Assembly: GCF_000269985.1 (NCBI RefSeq)
Contig: NC_016109.1
Coordinates: forward strand, 1,240,001-1,304,000
Length of the DNA: 64,000 nucleotides
Origin: Kitasatospora setae KM-6054
GTDB taxonomy: Bacteria > Actinomycetota > Actinomycetes > Streptomycetales > Streptomycetaceae
Reading direction: 5' to 3'
Positions 24,191 to 32,792 of the stretch are shown here, piece after piece. The translations under genes and the position numbers were made by a program. Each line of letters begins with the position of its first letter. Positions within the stretch are counted from its first letter, which is position 1. The notes beneath the pieces were generated by a model. The model had not been told where the DNA came from, did not search any database, and saw nothing but the letters and a program-made list of their open reading frames with translations.

Positions 24191-25870
24191 TCAGACCGTG
24201 TGCGCGGCCTCGCTCGCGGTCTCGCTCGCGGCCCCGGCCCCGGCCTTCCGGGCGGCCCGGCGCCGGCGCACCCCGCCGGCCACCACGAACGCGCAGGCCA
24301 GCACGCCGCCGAGGGCCAGCGCCCACTCGGGCGCGGCGCCGACCCGGTCCGCGACGGTCTTGCCGTCGCGCAGCGGCACCAGCGCGCTCAGCACGGCCTG
24401 CTCCATCTCGCCGGTGCGCTGCTGCACGGTGCCGTCGGGGGCGATCACCGCGGAGACGCCGCTGGTCGCCGCGATCAGCACCGCCCGCCCGTGCTCGACG
24501 GCCCGCAGCCGGGACATCGCGAGCTGCTGCTCGGTCTGGCCGGTGTTGTTGTAGGTGGCGTTGTTGGTCTGCACGACCAGGATCCGGCCGCCGTCGTTGA
24601 CGGTGTCGCGGACGATCCCGTCGTACGCCACCTCGAAGCAGATCACGTCGCCGATCCGGACCGGGCCGAGCTGCATGACGCCGTTGTGGTCGCCGGGGTA
24701 GAAGTCGCGGGCGACCCGCTGCAGGCGGCTGATCACCTTGGACAGCTCCTGCCGGAACGGCACGTACTCGCCGAACGGCACCGGGTGCTGCTTGGTGTAG
24801 GAGGCGCCGGGGCCGGTCGCCGGGTCCCAGACGATGCCCTCGTTCTGGACGTGCTGGGCGTCGGGGCCGTCGACCAGGGCGCCGACCAGGGTGGGCACGC
24901 CGACCGCCTTGACCGCCTCGTCGATCCGGGCGTACGCCGCCGGGTCGGTGAACGGGTCGAGGTCGGAGGCGTTCTCCGGCCAGATCACCACGTCGGGCTT
25001 GGCGGTCTTGCCGGCCGCGACGTCGGCGGCGAGCTTCTCGGTGGCGGTGGCGTGGTTGTCCAGCACCTCCATCGGGCGGCCCAGGAAGTCCATGCCGGGG
25101 CGGTCCACGTTGCCCTGGACGAGGGCGACCTTCACGGTGTCGTCGGCCGAGGTCGGCACCGGCACCGCGTAGCCGACCAGCACCAGCGCGACGGCGCCGA
25201 CCGCGCCGGCCGCGGTGCGCCACGGCAGTTCGGTGTCGGTGCGCCGGGCGCGGGCCGCGGAGAGCACCGCCCAGGCCAGCAGGGTGCCGCTGGCGGCGAC
25301 CGCGAAGGTCACCAGCGGGGCGCCGCCGAGCGCGGCCAGCGGCGTGAACGGGCTGGCGGTGTTGGCGAACGCCAGCCGGCCCCAGGGGAAGCCGCCGAAC
25401 GGCAGCCGGTCGCGCATCCACTCCTGGGTGACCCAGAGCATCGCGCCCCACAGCGGCCAGCCGCGCAGCTTCGAGGTCAGCGCCAGGCCGGCGCCCATCA
25501 GCGCCAGGAACAGTGCCTCGATCAGCGACAGGCCGACCGTGGCGTCCCAGCCGACCGGGCGCAGCCAGGACAGCAGCACCACGAAGAACGGCACGCCGAA
25601 CGCGAAGCCCAGCCAGGCGCCGTGCCGGGCCCGGCGGCCGCGGGTCAGCAGGGCCAGCGCGGCCACCGCGAGGATCGACAGCGGCCACAGGTCGTAGGGC
25701 GGGAAGGCGAGGGCCAGGGCGAGGCCGGAGAGCGCGGCCAGGCCGGTCCGGGCCCACCAGCCCCGGCGGCCGCCGCGGGCGGGGGCGGAGGCCGGGGCCG
25801 CCGGGGCCTCCGCGGCCGCCGGCTCCTCCTCGTGCCGTTCGCCCTGCTCGTGCGAAACGGGCAGTGCCAC
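24191..25870 (-). CDS. lnt: Apolipoprotein N-acyltransferase Lnt
   Basis: A 559-aa membrane enzyme that adds the third acyl chain to lipoproteins. After an acidic N-terminus come several helices (ALSGLALALAFPPYDLWPLSILAVAALALL and following), then an extracytoplasmic nitrilase domain. Its catalytic triad is visible as Glu in WPENAS (~298), Lys in YTKQHP (~358) and Cys in ICFEVAY (~410). The Trp/Pro loops around FGEYVPF are conserved. A final helix lies near residue 530. GTG 25870 is the start. In many actinomycetes a polyprenol-phosphate mannosyltransferase gene adjoins lnt; none is seen here. Confidence 0.95.
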   Translation of the reverse strand: MALPVSHEQGERHEEEPAAAEAPAAPASAPARGGRRGWWARTGLAALSGLALALAFPPYDLWPLSILAVAALALLTRGRRARHGAWLGFAFGVPFFVVLLSWLRPVGWDATVGLSLIEALFLALMGAGLALTSKLRGWPLWGAMLWVTQEWMRDRLPFGGFPWGRLAFANTASPFTPLAALGGAPLVTFAVAASGTLLAWAVLSAARARRTDTELPWRTAAGAVGAVALVLVGYAVPVPTSADDTVKVALVQGNVDRPGMDFLGRPMEVLDNHATATEKLAADVAAGKTAKPDVVIWPENASDLDPFTDPAAYARIDEAVKAVGVPTLVGALVDGPDAQHVQNEGIVWDPATGPGASYTKQHPVPFGEYVPFRQELSKVISRLQRVARDFYPGDHNGVMQLGPVRIGDVICFEVAYDGIVRDTVNDGGRILVVQTNNATYNNTGQTEQQLAMSRLRAVEHGRAVLIAATSGVSAVIAPDGTVQQRTGEMEQAVLSALVPLRDGKTVADRVGAAPEWALALGGVLACAFVVAGGVRRRRAARKAGAGAASETASEAAHTV

Positions 25871-25988
25871 CTGCGCACCACCTCTCTACCTCGGGATCGT
25901 CTCCGCGCGCGCGAAGGGACCCGCGGGTCCCACCTCGTTCGACGTCCCAGGAAAGGTACCTCACTCCCCCGCCGGCCCCGGCAGGCCG

Positions 25989-26016
25989 ACGGCCCGTCAG
26001 CGGGCGGACGGGCCGT
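25989..26016. terminator. Terminator after the M48 protease gene
   Basis: ACGGCCCGTC (25989-25998) and GACGGGCCGT (26007-26016) form a perfect 10-bp stem with an 8-base loop, 15 bp past the protease stop. Confidence 0.75.
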
Positions 26017-26030
26017 GCGGCGGTGCGGGG

Positions 26031-26918
26031 TCAGCGGAACAGCCGGCCCGGTCTGGAGCGGTCGCGCAGCGCGGCGAAGCGCTTGACCAGGACGGGGTGG
26101 GAGGAGACGGCGTTGGCGACGAAGGCGAAGAAGCCGCGCTCGGTGGCGCCGCGGTCGGCCATCGCGTCGAAGTCGACCCGGGGGTAGAGGTAGCGGCCGG
26201 CGGCGAGCACGGTCGTGCCGCGGGAGCCGTCCGGGGTGAGGCTGTAGCCGTGGTTGTCGGCGGTGTACTCCTGGGCCCGGGAGAGGGTGGCCCCGGCGAC
26301 GGGCAGCACCGAGCTGATCGAGGAGAGCAGCATCCGCAGGTAGCTGGTGTGGCCGGCCGCGATGTGCCCGACCTCGTGGCCGAGCACGAAGCGGAAGCCC
26401 TCCGGGTCGCGCAGCCGGCCGCCGACCTCGAACAGGTCGGAGTTGAAGACCACGAACCGGCGCTGCCCGTGGCCGGAGGCGAAGGCGTTCAGCACGCCGT
26501 TGCCGAGCACCACGAAGCCCTCCGGGACCTTGCGCAGCCCGTACGCCTTGGCGGCCTCGACGAGCATGGCGTGCGCCTCGGGGAACTGCTCGGGGGTGAT
26601 CCGCACCCCGGACAGCCGCTGCTGGGCGTAGAGCATGCCGCGGCTGAGGAACACCCCGACACCGGCCAGCAGGACCAGTCCGGCGACGGCGGTCAGCTGG
26701 GGCGGACCGTACACCGGGACGGTCACCGACGCGGCGATCACCACGGCGGTGAACACCCACACCAGGGGCATCTCCCAGGTGTGCTTGACGATCGGCCCGC
26801 CCGGCAGGCCGCCCTCCGTCCTCCTCCTGACCGGCCCAGCCCCGCCCGTGCCCGGCAGCGGCCCCGGGTCCCAGCTCGTGTTCGTGATCGGTCTCGCACC
26901 ATCGTCAGTAGTAGCCAT
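26031..26918 (-). CDS. M48-family membrane zinc metalloprotease
   Basis: A 295-aa HtpX-like protease. Two membrane helices (LVWVFTAVVIAASVTVPVYG and LTAVAGLVLLAGVGVFL) precede the protease domain. The zinc site is LGHEVGHIAAGH at about residue 178, with the third ligand in the EYTAD motif near 217. Such enzymes degrade damaged membrane proteins. The ATG at 26918 gives MATTDDGARP. A terminator follows. It is transcribed in the same direction as lnt but ends behind its own hairpin. Confidence 0.93.
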   Translation of the reverse strand: MATTDDGARPITNTSWDPGPLPGTGGAGPVRRRTEGGLPGGPIVKHTWEMPLVWVFTAVVIAASVTVPVYGPPQLTAVAGLVLLAGVGVFLSRGMLYAQQRLSGVRITPEQFPEAHAMLVEAAKAYGLRKVPEGFVVLGNGVLNAFASGHGQRRFVVFNSDLFEVGGRLRDPEGFRFVLGHEVGHIAAGHTSYLRMLLSSISSVLPVAGATLSRAQEYTADNHGYSLTPDGSRGTTVLAAGRYLYPRVDFDAMADRGATERGFFAFVANAVSSHPVLVKRFAALRDRSRPGRLFR

Positions 26919-27006
26919 GCGGCCATCCGAATGGCCCGCCCGGCGCCGCGCCGAGCCCAGGTGGGCCGTTCGGGTGAAATCCGCCGCTCCCGGGAACTCC
27001 GGGGTT

Positions 27007-28614
27007 TCAGGAGCGGTGGACGGTGCGGCCCCGGACGACGGTGCGCAGGCAGGTGGGAAGCGGCTCGCCGGGGGTGAGGTCGGGCAGGCCGGGGGTGCCG
27101 GAGCGGGGGTCGGTGGACCAGCCGGCGACCCGGCTGTCGGGGGCCTGGACGACCAGGTCGCCGGTGGCCCAGACCGCGTAGGAGGCGAGCGCGCCGGGGA
27201 CGAGCACGCCATCGGTGTCGTGGCCCAGCGCCCGGTGGCCGCCCCGGGTGTGGGCGGTGAAGGCGGCGCGGACCGAGATCCGGTGCTCGGGGGTGCGGTG
27301 GAAGGCGGCGGCCCGGACGGTGCCCCAGGGGTCGAGCGGGGTGACCGGGGCGTCGGAGCCGAAGGCCAGCGGGACGCCGGTGCGCAGCATCGCCGCGTAG
27401 GGGTTGAGCGCGGCGGCGCGCTCGGCGCCGAGCCGGGCGGCGTACATGCCGTCGGGGCCGCCCCAGGCGGCGTCGAAGGCGGGCTGGACGGAGGCGGTGA
27501 GACCGAGTTCGGCGAACGCGGCGAGCGTCTCGTAGCCGAGCGCCTCGGCGTGCTCGACCCGGTGCCGGGCGGCCTTGACCCGGTCGAGGCCGAGCTGGTC
27601 GGCGGCGGCCCGGACGCCCTCGACGACGGCGGTGAGCGCGGCGTCGCCGATGGCGTGGAAGCCGGCCTGCAGGCCGGCCTCGGTGCAGGCGGTGACGTGC
27701 TCGGCGATCTCGGCGGCGGTGAGGTAGGCGGTGCCGGTGTGCGGGGCGTCGGCGTAGGGGTCGTGCAGGCAGGCGGTGTGCGAGCCGAGGGCGCCGTCGA
27801 CGAAGAGGTCGCCGCCGGCGCCGACCGCGCCGAGGCGCTTGGCGGTGGCGACGCCCTCGGGGCCGAGTTCGCCCCAGTAGCCGTAGACCTCGGGCCCGTC
27901 GGTCTCGGCGGCGAGGGCGAGCAGCGCGGCGAGGTCCTCGGCGGAGGAGATCTGCGGGCCGGCGCACTCGTGCAGGGTGCCGATGCCGAGTGCGGCGGCC
28001 CGGCGCAGGGTGGCCTGCTGGGCGTCGCGGCGCTGGAGCGGCGTGAGGTGGGCCAGCGCGGCCTGCCGGACGGCGTGGTGGGCGTCGCGGGTGAGCGGGC
28101 CGGCGGCGTCGTGGCCGGGGAGCGTGTCCAGGCCGGGGACGAGGGCGCGCAGCGCGCTGGTGGCGAGCGCGGAGTGCACGTCGGTGCGGGAGAGGTAGAG
28201 CGGGGCGCCGCCGGCGGCCGCGTCGAGCTCGGCGAGGGAGGGGGCGCGGTGCTCGGGCCAGCGGGTCTCGTCCCAGCCGTGGCCGATCAGGGCGCCGCCG
28301 GTGTGGCTCGCGCCGAACGCGCCGATCCGGTCCAGGGCCTCGGCGAGCGAGGCGCTGCCGGTGAGGTCGAGGCCGGTGAGCGCGAGGCCGGTGGAGGTGG
28401 CGTGCACGTGGGCGTCGACGAAGGCGGGGGTGACCAGGGCGCCGGCCAGTTCGACGATCTCGTCGGCGCTGTCGGCGTACGCCTCGGCGGCGCCGTCGCT
28501 GCCGACCCAGGCGATGTGCTGCCCCTCGACCAGCATGGCGGTGGCGAAGGGGTCGGCGGGGCTGTAGACGTTGCCGCCGCGCAGCAGCACGGTCCGGTCG
28601 GTGCGTTCGGTCAT
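27007..28614 (-). CDS. Amidohydrolase, YtcJ-like
   Basis: A 535-aa metal-dependent amidohydrolase of the YtcJ/NfdA type. The metal-binding HVHAT follows FVDA near residue 68, and later metal-site residues are in FHAIGDAAL, RVEHAEAL and AFGSDAPVTPLDPW. The N-terminal RGGNVYSPAD and C-terminal RTVVRGRTV form the small beta-sandwich. It is expected to hydrolyse an amide, formamide or cyclic imide. The substrate is not evident. It lies 88 bp upstream of the M48 gene on the same strand. Confidence 0.92.
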   Translation of the reverse strand: MTERTDRTVLLRGGNVYSPADPFATAMLVEGQHIAWVGSDGAAEAYADSADEIVELAGALVTPAFVDAHVHATSTGLALTGLDLTGSASLAEALDRIGAFGASHTGGALIGHGWDETRWPEHRAPSLAELDAAAGGAPLYLSRTDVHSALATSALRALVPGLDTLPGHDAAGPLTRDAHHAVRQAALAHLTPLQRRDAQQATLRRAAALGIGTLHECAGPQISSAEDLAALLALAAETDGPEVYGYWGELGPEGVATAKRLGAVGAGGDLFVDGALGSHTACLHDPYADAPHTGTAYLTAAEIAEHVTACTEAGLQAGFHAIGDAALTAVVEGVRAAADQLGLDRVKAARHRVEHAEALGYETLAAFAELGLTASVQPAFDAAWGGPDGMYAARLGAERAAALNPYAAMLRTGVPLAFGSDAPVTPLDPWGTVRAAAFHRTPEHRISVRAAFTAHTRGGHRALGHDTDGVLVPGALASYAVWATGDLVVQAPDSRVAGWSTDPRSGTPGLPDLTPGEPLPTCLRTVVRGRTVHRS

Positions 28615-28669
28615 GGCGTCCAGTCTCGCACCGCGGGCACCGGGGCCCGGACCGGGGCCGGGGCGCCGG

Positions 28670-29110
28670 TCAGAGCTTGGGCGGGCGGGCCTCGTACGGG
28701 GTGGAGAGGACGACGGTGGTGCGGGTGGAGACGCCGGCGGCGGTGCGGATCCGGGCCAGCAGGTCCTCCAGGTCGCCGGGGCCGGGGACGCGGACCTTGA
28801 GGATGTAGTTCTCGTCGCCGGCGACGCTGTGGCACGCCTCGATCTCGGGGAGGGCGACCAGGCGCTCGGGGGTGTCGTCGGGGGCGCTGGGGTCGAAGGG
28901 CTTGACCGAGATGAACGCGGTGAGCGCCAGGTCGACCGCCTCGGGGTCGACGATCGCGGTGTAGCCGCGGATGACGCCGCGCTGTTCGAGGCGGCGCACC
29001 CGCTGGTGCACGGCCGAGGTGGACAGGCCGGTGGCCTTGCCCAGGTCGGTGTAGCTCATCCGTCCGTCCTGTAGCAGCAGCTGGACGATGCGCTGGTCTA
29101 GTTCCTCCAC
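28670..29110 (-). CDS. Lrp/AsnC-family transcriptional regulator
   Basis: A 146-aa regulator with an N-terminal AsnC helix-turn-helix (LDQRIVQLLLQDGRMSYTDL, GLSTSAVHQRVRRLEQRGVI) and a C-terminal RAM ligand-binding domain (VKPFDP, CHSVAGDENYILKVR, VSTRTTVVLSTPYEARPP). Such proteins sense amino acids. GTG 29110 is the only suitable start; it has no strong ribosome site and may give low expression. The gene precedes the amidohydrolase by 55 bp, so they may share a transcript. Confidence 0.94.
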   Translation of the reverse strand: MEELDQRIVQLLLQDGRMSYTDLGKATGLSTSAVHQRVRRLEQRGVIRGYTAIVDPEAVDLALTAFISVKPFDPSAPDDTPERLVALPEIEACHSVAGDENYILKVRVPGPGDLEDLLARIRTAAGVSTRTTVVLSTPYEARPPKL

Positions 29111-29316
29111 AAGGCGTCAACCTACTCGATCGCGCCGGGGCCGCGCAGGCGGCGCCGGGGGGCGCATCCGGGGGGCACATGCCAAGGGAATGTGGCGAGG
29201 AACACCGCCGGTGCATCACCGTGCGCCGGAGCGCAGGGTTATGACACCCCGTCACTGGGAAGTGCTGCTGGTGGCCCGGACGACGAAGATTCCGGCCCGA
29301 TCCAAGGGGGATCACC

Positions 29317-29718
29317 ATGCCTTCCACCGACCTGCGTTCCGACGTCGAGGACGAACCCGGCGCGCCCGAGGCGCCCTTCGGGGCGGACTCGGGCGCGGCC
29401 GACACCTGGGAGAGCGTCCGGGTGCAGTGCCCGGTCTGCGACCGCCCGATCGCCCTGATCGGGGACGAGGAGCGCCTGCCGCAGCACGCGGTGCTGACCT
29501 CCGCCTGGAACCCGTTCCAGCCGGCCATCTGCCGGGGCACCGGCGCGCCGACCGCCGAGCTGCCGGAGTTCGAGGAGCTCCCGGCGCGGGACGGGACGGA
29601 CAACCTGGTGGCGCTGCCGGGCGCGCTGGACTGGCGGACCCAGCCGTTCTCGCACGCCGGGGCCCACCGCGCGGTGCGCGCGCTCGTGCCCGCGCAGCGC
29701 GACCGCCGCGCGGCCTGA
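29317..29718 (+). CDS. Conserved actinomycete protein with zinc-ribbon-like motif
   Basis: A 133-aa soluble protein. After an acidic Gly/Ala/Pro-rich N-terminus it has VQCPVCDRPIALIGDEE, followed by AWNPFQPAICRGTG. The three cysteines and a nearby His may bind zinc. The rest is helical and ends in a basic tail. The family is common in Streptomyces but unnamed. ATG 29317 follows AAGGGGG. It is divergent from the AsnC regulator across ~206 bp. Confidence 0.75.
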   Translation: MPSTDLRSDVEDEPGAPEAPFGADSGAADTWESVRVQCPVCDRPIALIGDEERLPQHAVLTSAWNPFQPAICRGTGAPTAELPEFEELPARDGTDNLVALPGALDWRTQPFSHAGAHRAVRALVPAQRDRRAA

Positions 29719-29719
29719 G

Positions 29720-29741
29720 CCCGGGCCGGGCCCGGCCCGGG
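29720..29741. terminator. GC palindrome after the zinc-ribbon gene
   Basis: A perfect 22-bp palindrome (CCCGGGCCGGG and its complement) begins 2 bp after the stop codon. A second shorter CCCGGG copy follows. It may act as a terminator, although it has no loop of its own. Confidence 0.45.
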
Positions 29742-29926
29742 ACGGCCCGGGCGCCGACTGGGCCGTGACGCCCGCCCGGTTCCGTCGCGAGGCCCGTTCC
29801 GCGGTTCACCGAGAGCCGGACCGCCCCACCGGTCCGACGTCCTGGCGAGGGCACCGTCCGCGGTGCCCTCCGGGAGCAGCCCCCGTACGTCCGAGCCCGC
29901 CCGGGCCGGACCCGTACCCTGGCCGG

Positions 29927-30550
29927 ATGGATCCCGCCGCCCCCGTCCCGCCCGCGCTGGCCGCCGCCCTGCTCGCGCTGCCGCCCTCGCTGGGGCCGGT
30001 GCGGCTGGTCGCGGTGGACGGGCACGCGGGCTCCGGCAAGACGACGCTGGCGGGGCGGCTGTCCGCCGCGCTCGGCGGGGCGCCGGTGGTGCACCTGGAC
30101 AACCTGGCGACGCACCGGGAGCCGTTCGGCTGGACGGAGCGGCTGCGCGCGCAGGTGCTGGAGCCGCTGGCGCGCGGCGCGGCCGGGCGGCACGCGGTGT
30201 ACGACTGGTCGGCGGGGGCCTTCGGCGGCGACCGGGAGGTGCCGGTGGCGCCGGTGGTGCTGCTGGAGGGGGTCGGCGCGGGCCGGCGGGCGGTGCGGCC
30301 GCACCTGGCGGCGCTGCTGTGGATGGAGTTGGACCAGGCGGCCGCGCGGGCCCGCGGGGAGCTGCGGGACGGTCCGGAACTGGCCGAGTTCTGGGCGGGT
30401 TGGGCGTGTGCGGAACAGGCGCACTTCGCGGCCGATCCGAGCCGTCCGCACGCCGACGTCCGGATCGACGGGGTCACCGGGCGAATCCTTCGGAGCACCC
30501 TGAGTGAACCGCGTAGACCGCTCTTGACCTGCGACATCATCAGGATTTAA
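29927..30550 (+). CDS. P-loop kinase, uridine-kinase-like
   Basis: A 207-aa nucleotide-binding protein with Walker A GHAGSGKTT at about residues 32-40 (VAVDGHAGSGKTTLAGRLS) and a DNLATH segment. VVLLEGVGAGRRAVRPHL and a helical lid follow. It resembles the uridine/cytidine kinase and CoA-kinase fold seen in actinobacteria under the name (d)CMP-like or uridine kinase. ATG 29927 is used. The final ~20 residues (STLSEPRRPLLTCDIIRI) look less constrained, and their DNA may carry a promoter. The gene ends with TAA. Confidence 0.85.
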   Translation: MDPAAPVPPALAAALLALPPSLGPVRLVAVDGHAGSGKTTLAGRLSAALGGAPVVHLDNLATHREPFGWTERLRAQVLEPLARGAAGRHAVYDWSAGAFGGDREVPVAPVVLLEGVGAGRRAVRPHLAALLWMELDQAAARARGELRDGPELAEFWAGWACAEQAHFAADPSRPHADVRIDGVTGRILRSTLSEPRRPLLTCDIIRI

Positions 30551-30552
30551 GT
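30524..30552 (+). promoter_or_regulatory. Weak promoter candidate at the kinase 3' end
   Basis: TTGACC (30524-30529) and TTAAGT (30547-30552) are 17 bp apart. The AT-rich patch after it (30550-30590) contrasts with the surrounding GC-rich DNA and precedes the TPR-AAA gene. The -10 match is weak. Confidence 0.25.
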
Positions 30553-30593
30553 TCTGCCTGTCGCGGAAATCAGTTGAATCCGCAACCACAGAC

Positions 30594-30635
30594 ACGGCGT
30601 CTCCGGTTTGTTCCCCCGTGAGCCGGAGGCGCCGT
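30594..30635. terminator. Hairpin between the kinase and the TPR-AAA gene
   Basis: ACGGCGTCTCCGG (30594-30606) pairs with CCGGAGGCGCCGT (30623-30635) over 13 bp with one G-U pair. It may end the kinase transcript or act in the leader of the next gene. Confidence 0.6.
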
Positions 30636-30788
30636 CCTGCCCTCTCCCCGGGCGCCCGCCGCGTGCCGGGATGCGATCGTCTCGCGCCATTCGAACCGCG
30701 CGGCACCCTTACGGATCAGCGCCGCGCCGGTACCATGCCACGCAGGCGCGCAGAGGTAGCGCCCCGATGGTTCTGGCGGGGGGCGTCA

Positions 30789-32792
30789 GTGACGGTGGAG
30801 AGTTCCGGCGGCAAGGGTCCCGCCGCGGCGGGTCCGGATCCGGACGCCGACCGCGCCTGGTCGCGCGCCATGGACGCCTACACGGCCGGTTCGTACGCCC
30901 GCGCGGAGGAGGAGTTCCGCGCCGCGGTCTACACCGACCCGGGCATGGCCGACGCCTGGCTCGGCCTGCACGCGCTGCGCAGCGACACCGCGGGCGCGCT
31001 GCTGGCGATGCAGCGGCACCGCGACCGGTTCGGCGAGCAGCGCGAGCGGCACCGCCGCCCGCTCAGTTCCTGGTACTGGCTGGGCTGGTGGGTGCAGCCG
31101 GTGCTGGAGACCCCGCAGGACCTGGCGCTGGCGCACGCCTCGCACTGGCTGGACGGCCGCCACCTGGCCGAGCTGGACCAGGCCCTGACGCTGTGCCCGC
31201 CGCCGGAGCGGGAACCCGCGGTGCGGTTCCTGCACGCCTGCCGCGCCTACCTGTTGAAGGACTGGGAGCAGCTGGTCCGGGAGACCGACCGGCTGCTGGA
31301 CGACCCGCTGCTGGGCATCGAGGCCGGCCTGTTCGCCGGGATGGCCCGGGTCCGGCTCGACATGTGCGCGCAGGCCCAGCGCCCGCTGGCCGCCTCGCTG
31401 GCGCGCTGCCGCTCCGAGCAGCCGCAGCGCAAGGAGCTGCGCTACTGGCTGGCCCGGGCGTACGAGGGCGCGGGGCGCAGCGCGGCGGCGCTGCCGCTGT
31501 ACCGGGCGGTGCACCGGGCGGACCCGGCGTTCATGGACACCGAGCAGCGGCTGGCGGCGATCGCGGCCGAGGACGGGCTGCTGGACGGCGAGGAGTTCGG
31601 CGGCTACCGGGGCGCGGCGGCGGTTCCGCTGGAGACGCTGGACGATTTCGGCGAGCTGGGCGAGCCGAGCGGGTACGGCGAACCGGGCGCGCCGGGCGGC
31701 GGGTTCGGCGCGCCGGGGCCGTTCGAGGAGCCGGGCGCGCCGGTGGAGTTCCGCGGCGGTTCGGGCGGGGTCAGCGAGGAGGCGTGCGCCGAGGACGACG
31801 GCCCGGCGCCGGCCGAGGCCGGGCGGGCGCAGCTGGCCGAACGGGCCTCCGGCGCCTCGGCGTTGCCACCGCGGCCGGGCAACTGGCCCGCCGCGCAGGC
31901 GGTTCCGGCGGCGGGTCCGAACCCGGCGCCGGCCGCCCGGCTGGAACTGGACCAGGCGCTGGCCGAGTTGGAGGCGATGGTCGGCCTGGACCCGGTGAAG
32001 CGGCAGGTGCGGGCGCTGTCCGCGCAGCTGCGGATGGCCCGGCTGCGGGCGGACCGCGGCCTGCCGGTGCAGCCGCCGAAGCGGCACTTCGTGTTCTCCG
32101 GCCCGTCCGGCACCGGCAAGACCACGGTGGCGCGGATCCTCGGCCGGGTCTTCCACGCCCTCGGACTGCTCTCCGGCGACCACCTGGTGGAGGCCCAACG
32201 AGCCGACCTGGTGGGCGAGTTCCTGGGGCAGACGGCGGTGAAGGCGAACGAGCTGATCGACTCGGCGCTGGACGGCGTGCTGTTCATAGACGAGGCGTAC
32301 TCGCTGGCCAACTCGGGCTACAGCAAGGGCGACGCGTACGGCGACGAGGCGCTGCAGGTGCTGCTGAAGCGGGCCGAGGACAACCGGGACCGATTGGTCG
32401 TCATCCTCGCGGGGTACCCGGACGGCATGAATCGACTGCTGGCAACGAACCCGGGGCTGAACTCCCGATTCACCACCCGGGTCGACTTCCCCTCCTACCG
32501 GCCCGCCGAACTGACCGACATCGGCCTGCAGTTGGCGCGGGCCGACGGCGACGGCTGGGACGTGGACGCGACCGAGGAGCTGTCCTCGATCTGCGGGCAC
32601 GTGGTCACCGAGGGCTGGATCGACCAGCTCGGCAACGGCCGCTTCGTCCGCACCCTGTACGAGAAGTCCTGCGCGTACCGGGACCTGCGGCTCTCCGGCC
32701 AGCGCGGCACCCCCTCCCGGGAGGACCTGGCCACGCTGCGCCTGCCGGACCTGCTGCAGGCGTACGGCGAGCTGATCGACGGCCGCCAGTGA
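30789..32792 (+). CDS. TPR-AAA+ ATPase, CbxX/CfqX (EccA-like)
   Basis: A 667-aa protein. Residues 1-260 form TPR-like helices (AYTAGSYARAEEEFRAAVYT, YWLARAYEGAGRSAAALPLY). A ~150-residue Gly/Pro/Glu-rich linker follows, then a C-terminal CbxX-type AAA+ module with Walker A SGPSGTGKTT (~437) and Walker B GVLFIDEAYSL (~500). Sensor and arginine-finger motifs are in NPGLNSRFTTRVDF. The layout matches EccA-like ATPases of type VII secretion and the AAA proteins common in actinomycetes; no other secretion genes are nearby. GTG 30789 is chosen because a GGGGGG site precedes it; ATG 30735 is the alternative. The stop overlaps the next gene. Confidence 0.9.
   Translation: MTVESSGGKGPAAAGPDPDADRAWSRAMDAYTAGSYARAEEEFRAAVYTDPGMADAWLGLHALRSDTAGALLAMQRHRDRFGEQRERHRRPLSSWYWLGWWVQPVLETPQDLALAHASHWLDGRHLAELDQALTLCPPPEREPAVRFLHACRAYLLKDWEQLVRETDRLLDDPLLGIEAGLFAGMARVRLDMCAQAQRPLAASLARCRSEQPQRKELRYWLARAYEGAGRSAAALPLYRAVHRADPAFMDTEQRLAAIAAEDGLLDGEEFGGYRGAAAVPLETLDDFGELGEPSGYGEPGAPGGGFGAPGPFEEPGAPVEFRGGSGGVSEEACAEDDGPAPAEAGRAQLAERASGASALPPRPGNWPAAQAVPAAGPNPAPAARLELDQALAELEAMVGLDPVKRQVRALSAQLRMARLRADRGLPVQPPKRHFVFSGPSGTGKTTVARILGRVFHALGLLSGDHLVEAQRADLVGEFLGQTAVKANELIDSALDGVLFIDEAYSLANSGYSKGDAYGDEALQVLLKRAEDNRDRLVVILAGYPDGMNRLLATNPGLNSRFTTRVDFPSYRPAELTDIGLQLARADGDGWDVDATEELSSICGHVVTEGWIDQLGNGRFVRTLYEKSCAYRDLRLSGQRGTPSREDLATLRLPDLLQAYGELIDGRQ

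Noticed and set aside
24191..25870. Possible polyprenol-phosphate mannosyltransferase fused to or next to Lnt
   Set aside because: The Lnt protein ends in a single helix and a basic tail, and the flanking genes are fxsA and the M48 protease; no glycosyltransferase motif was found.
30786..32600. About 600-aa open frame opposite the TPR-AAA gene
   Set aside because: Composition is that of a shadow frame with no family signal; the AAA+ gene on the other strand has Walker motifs.
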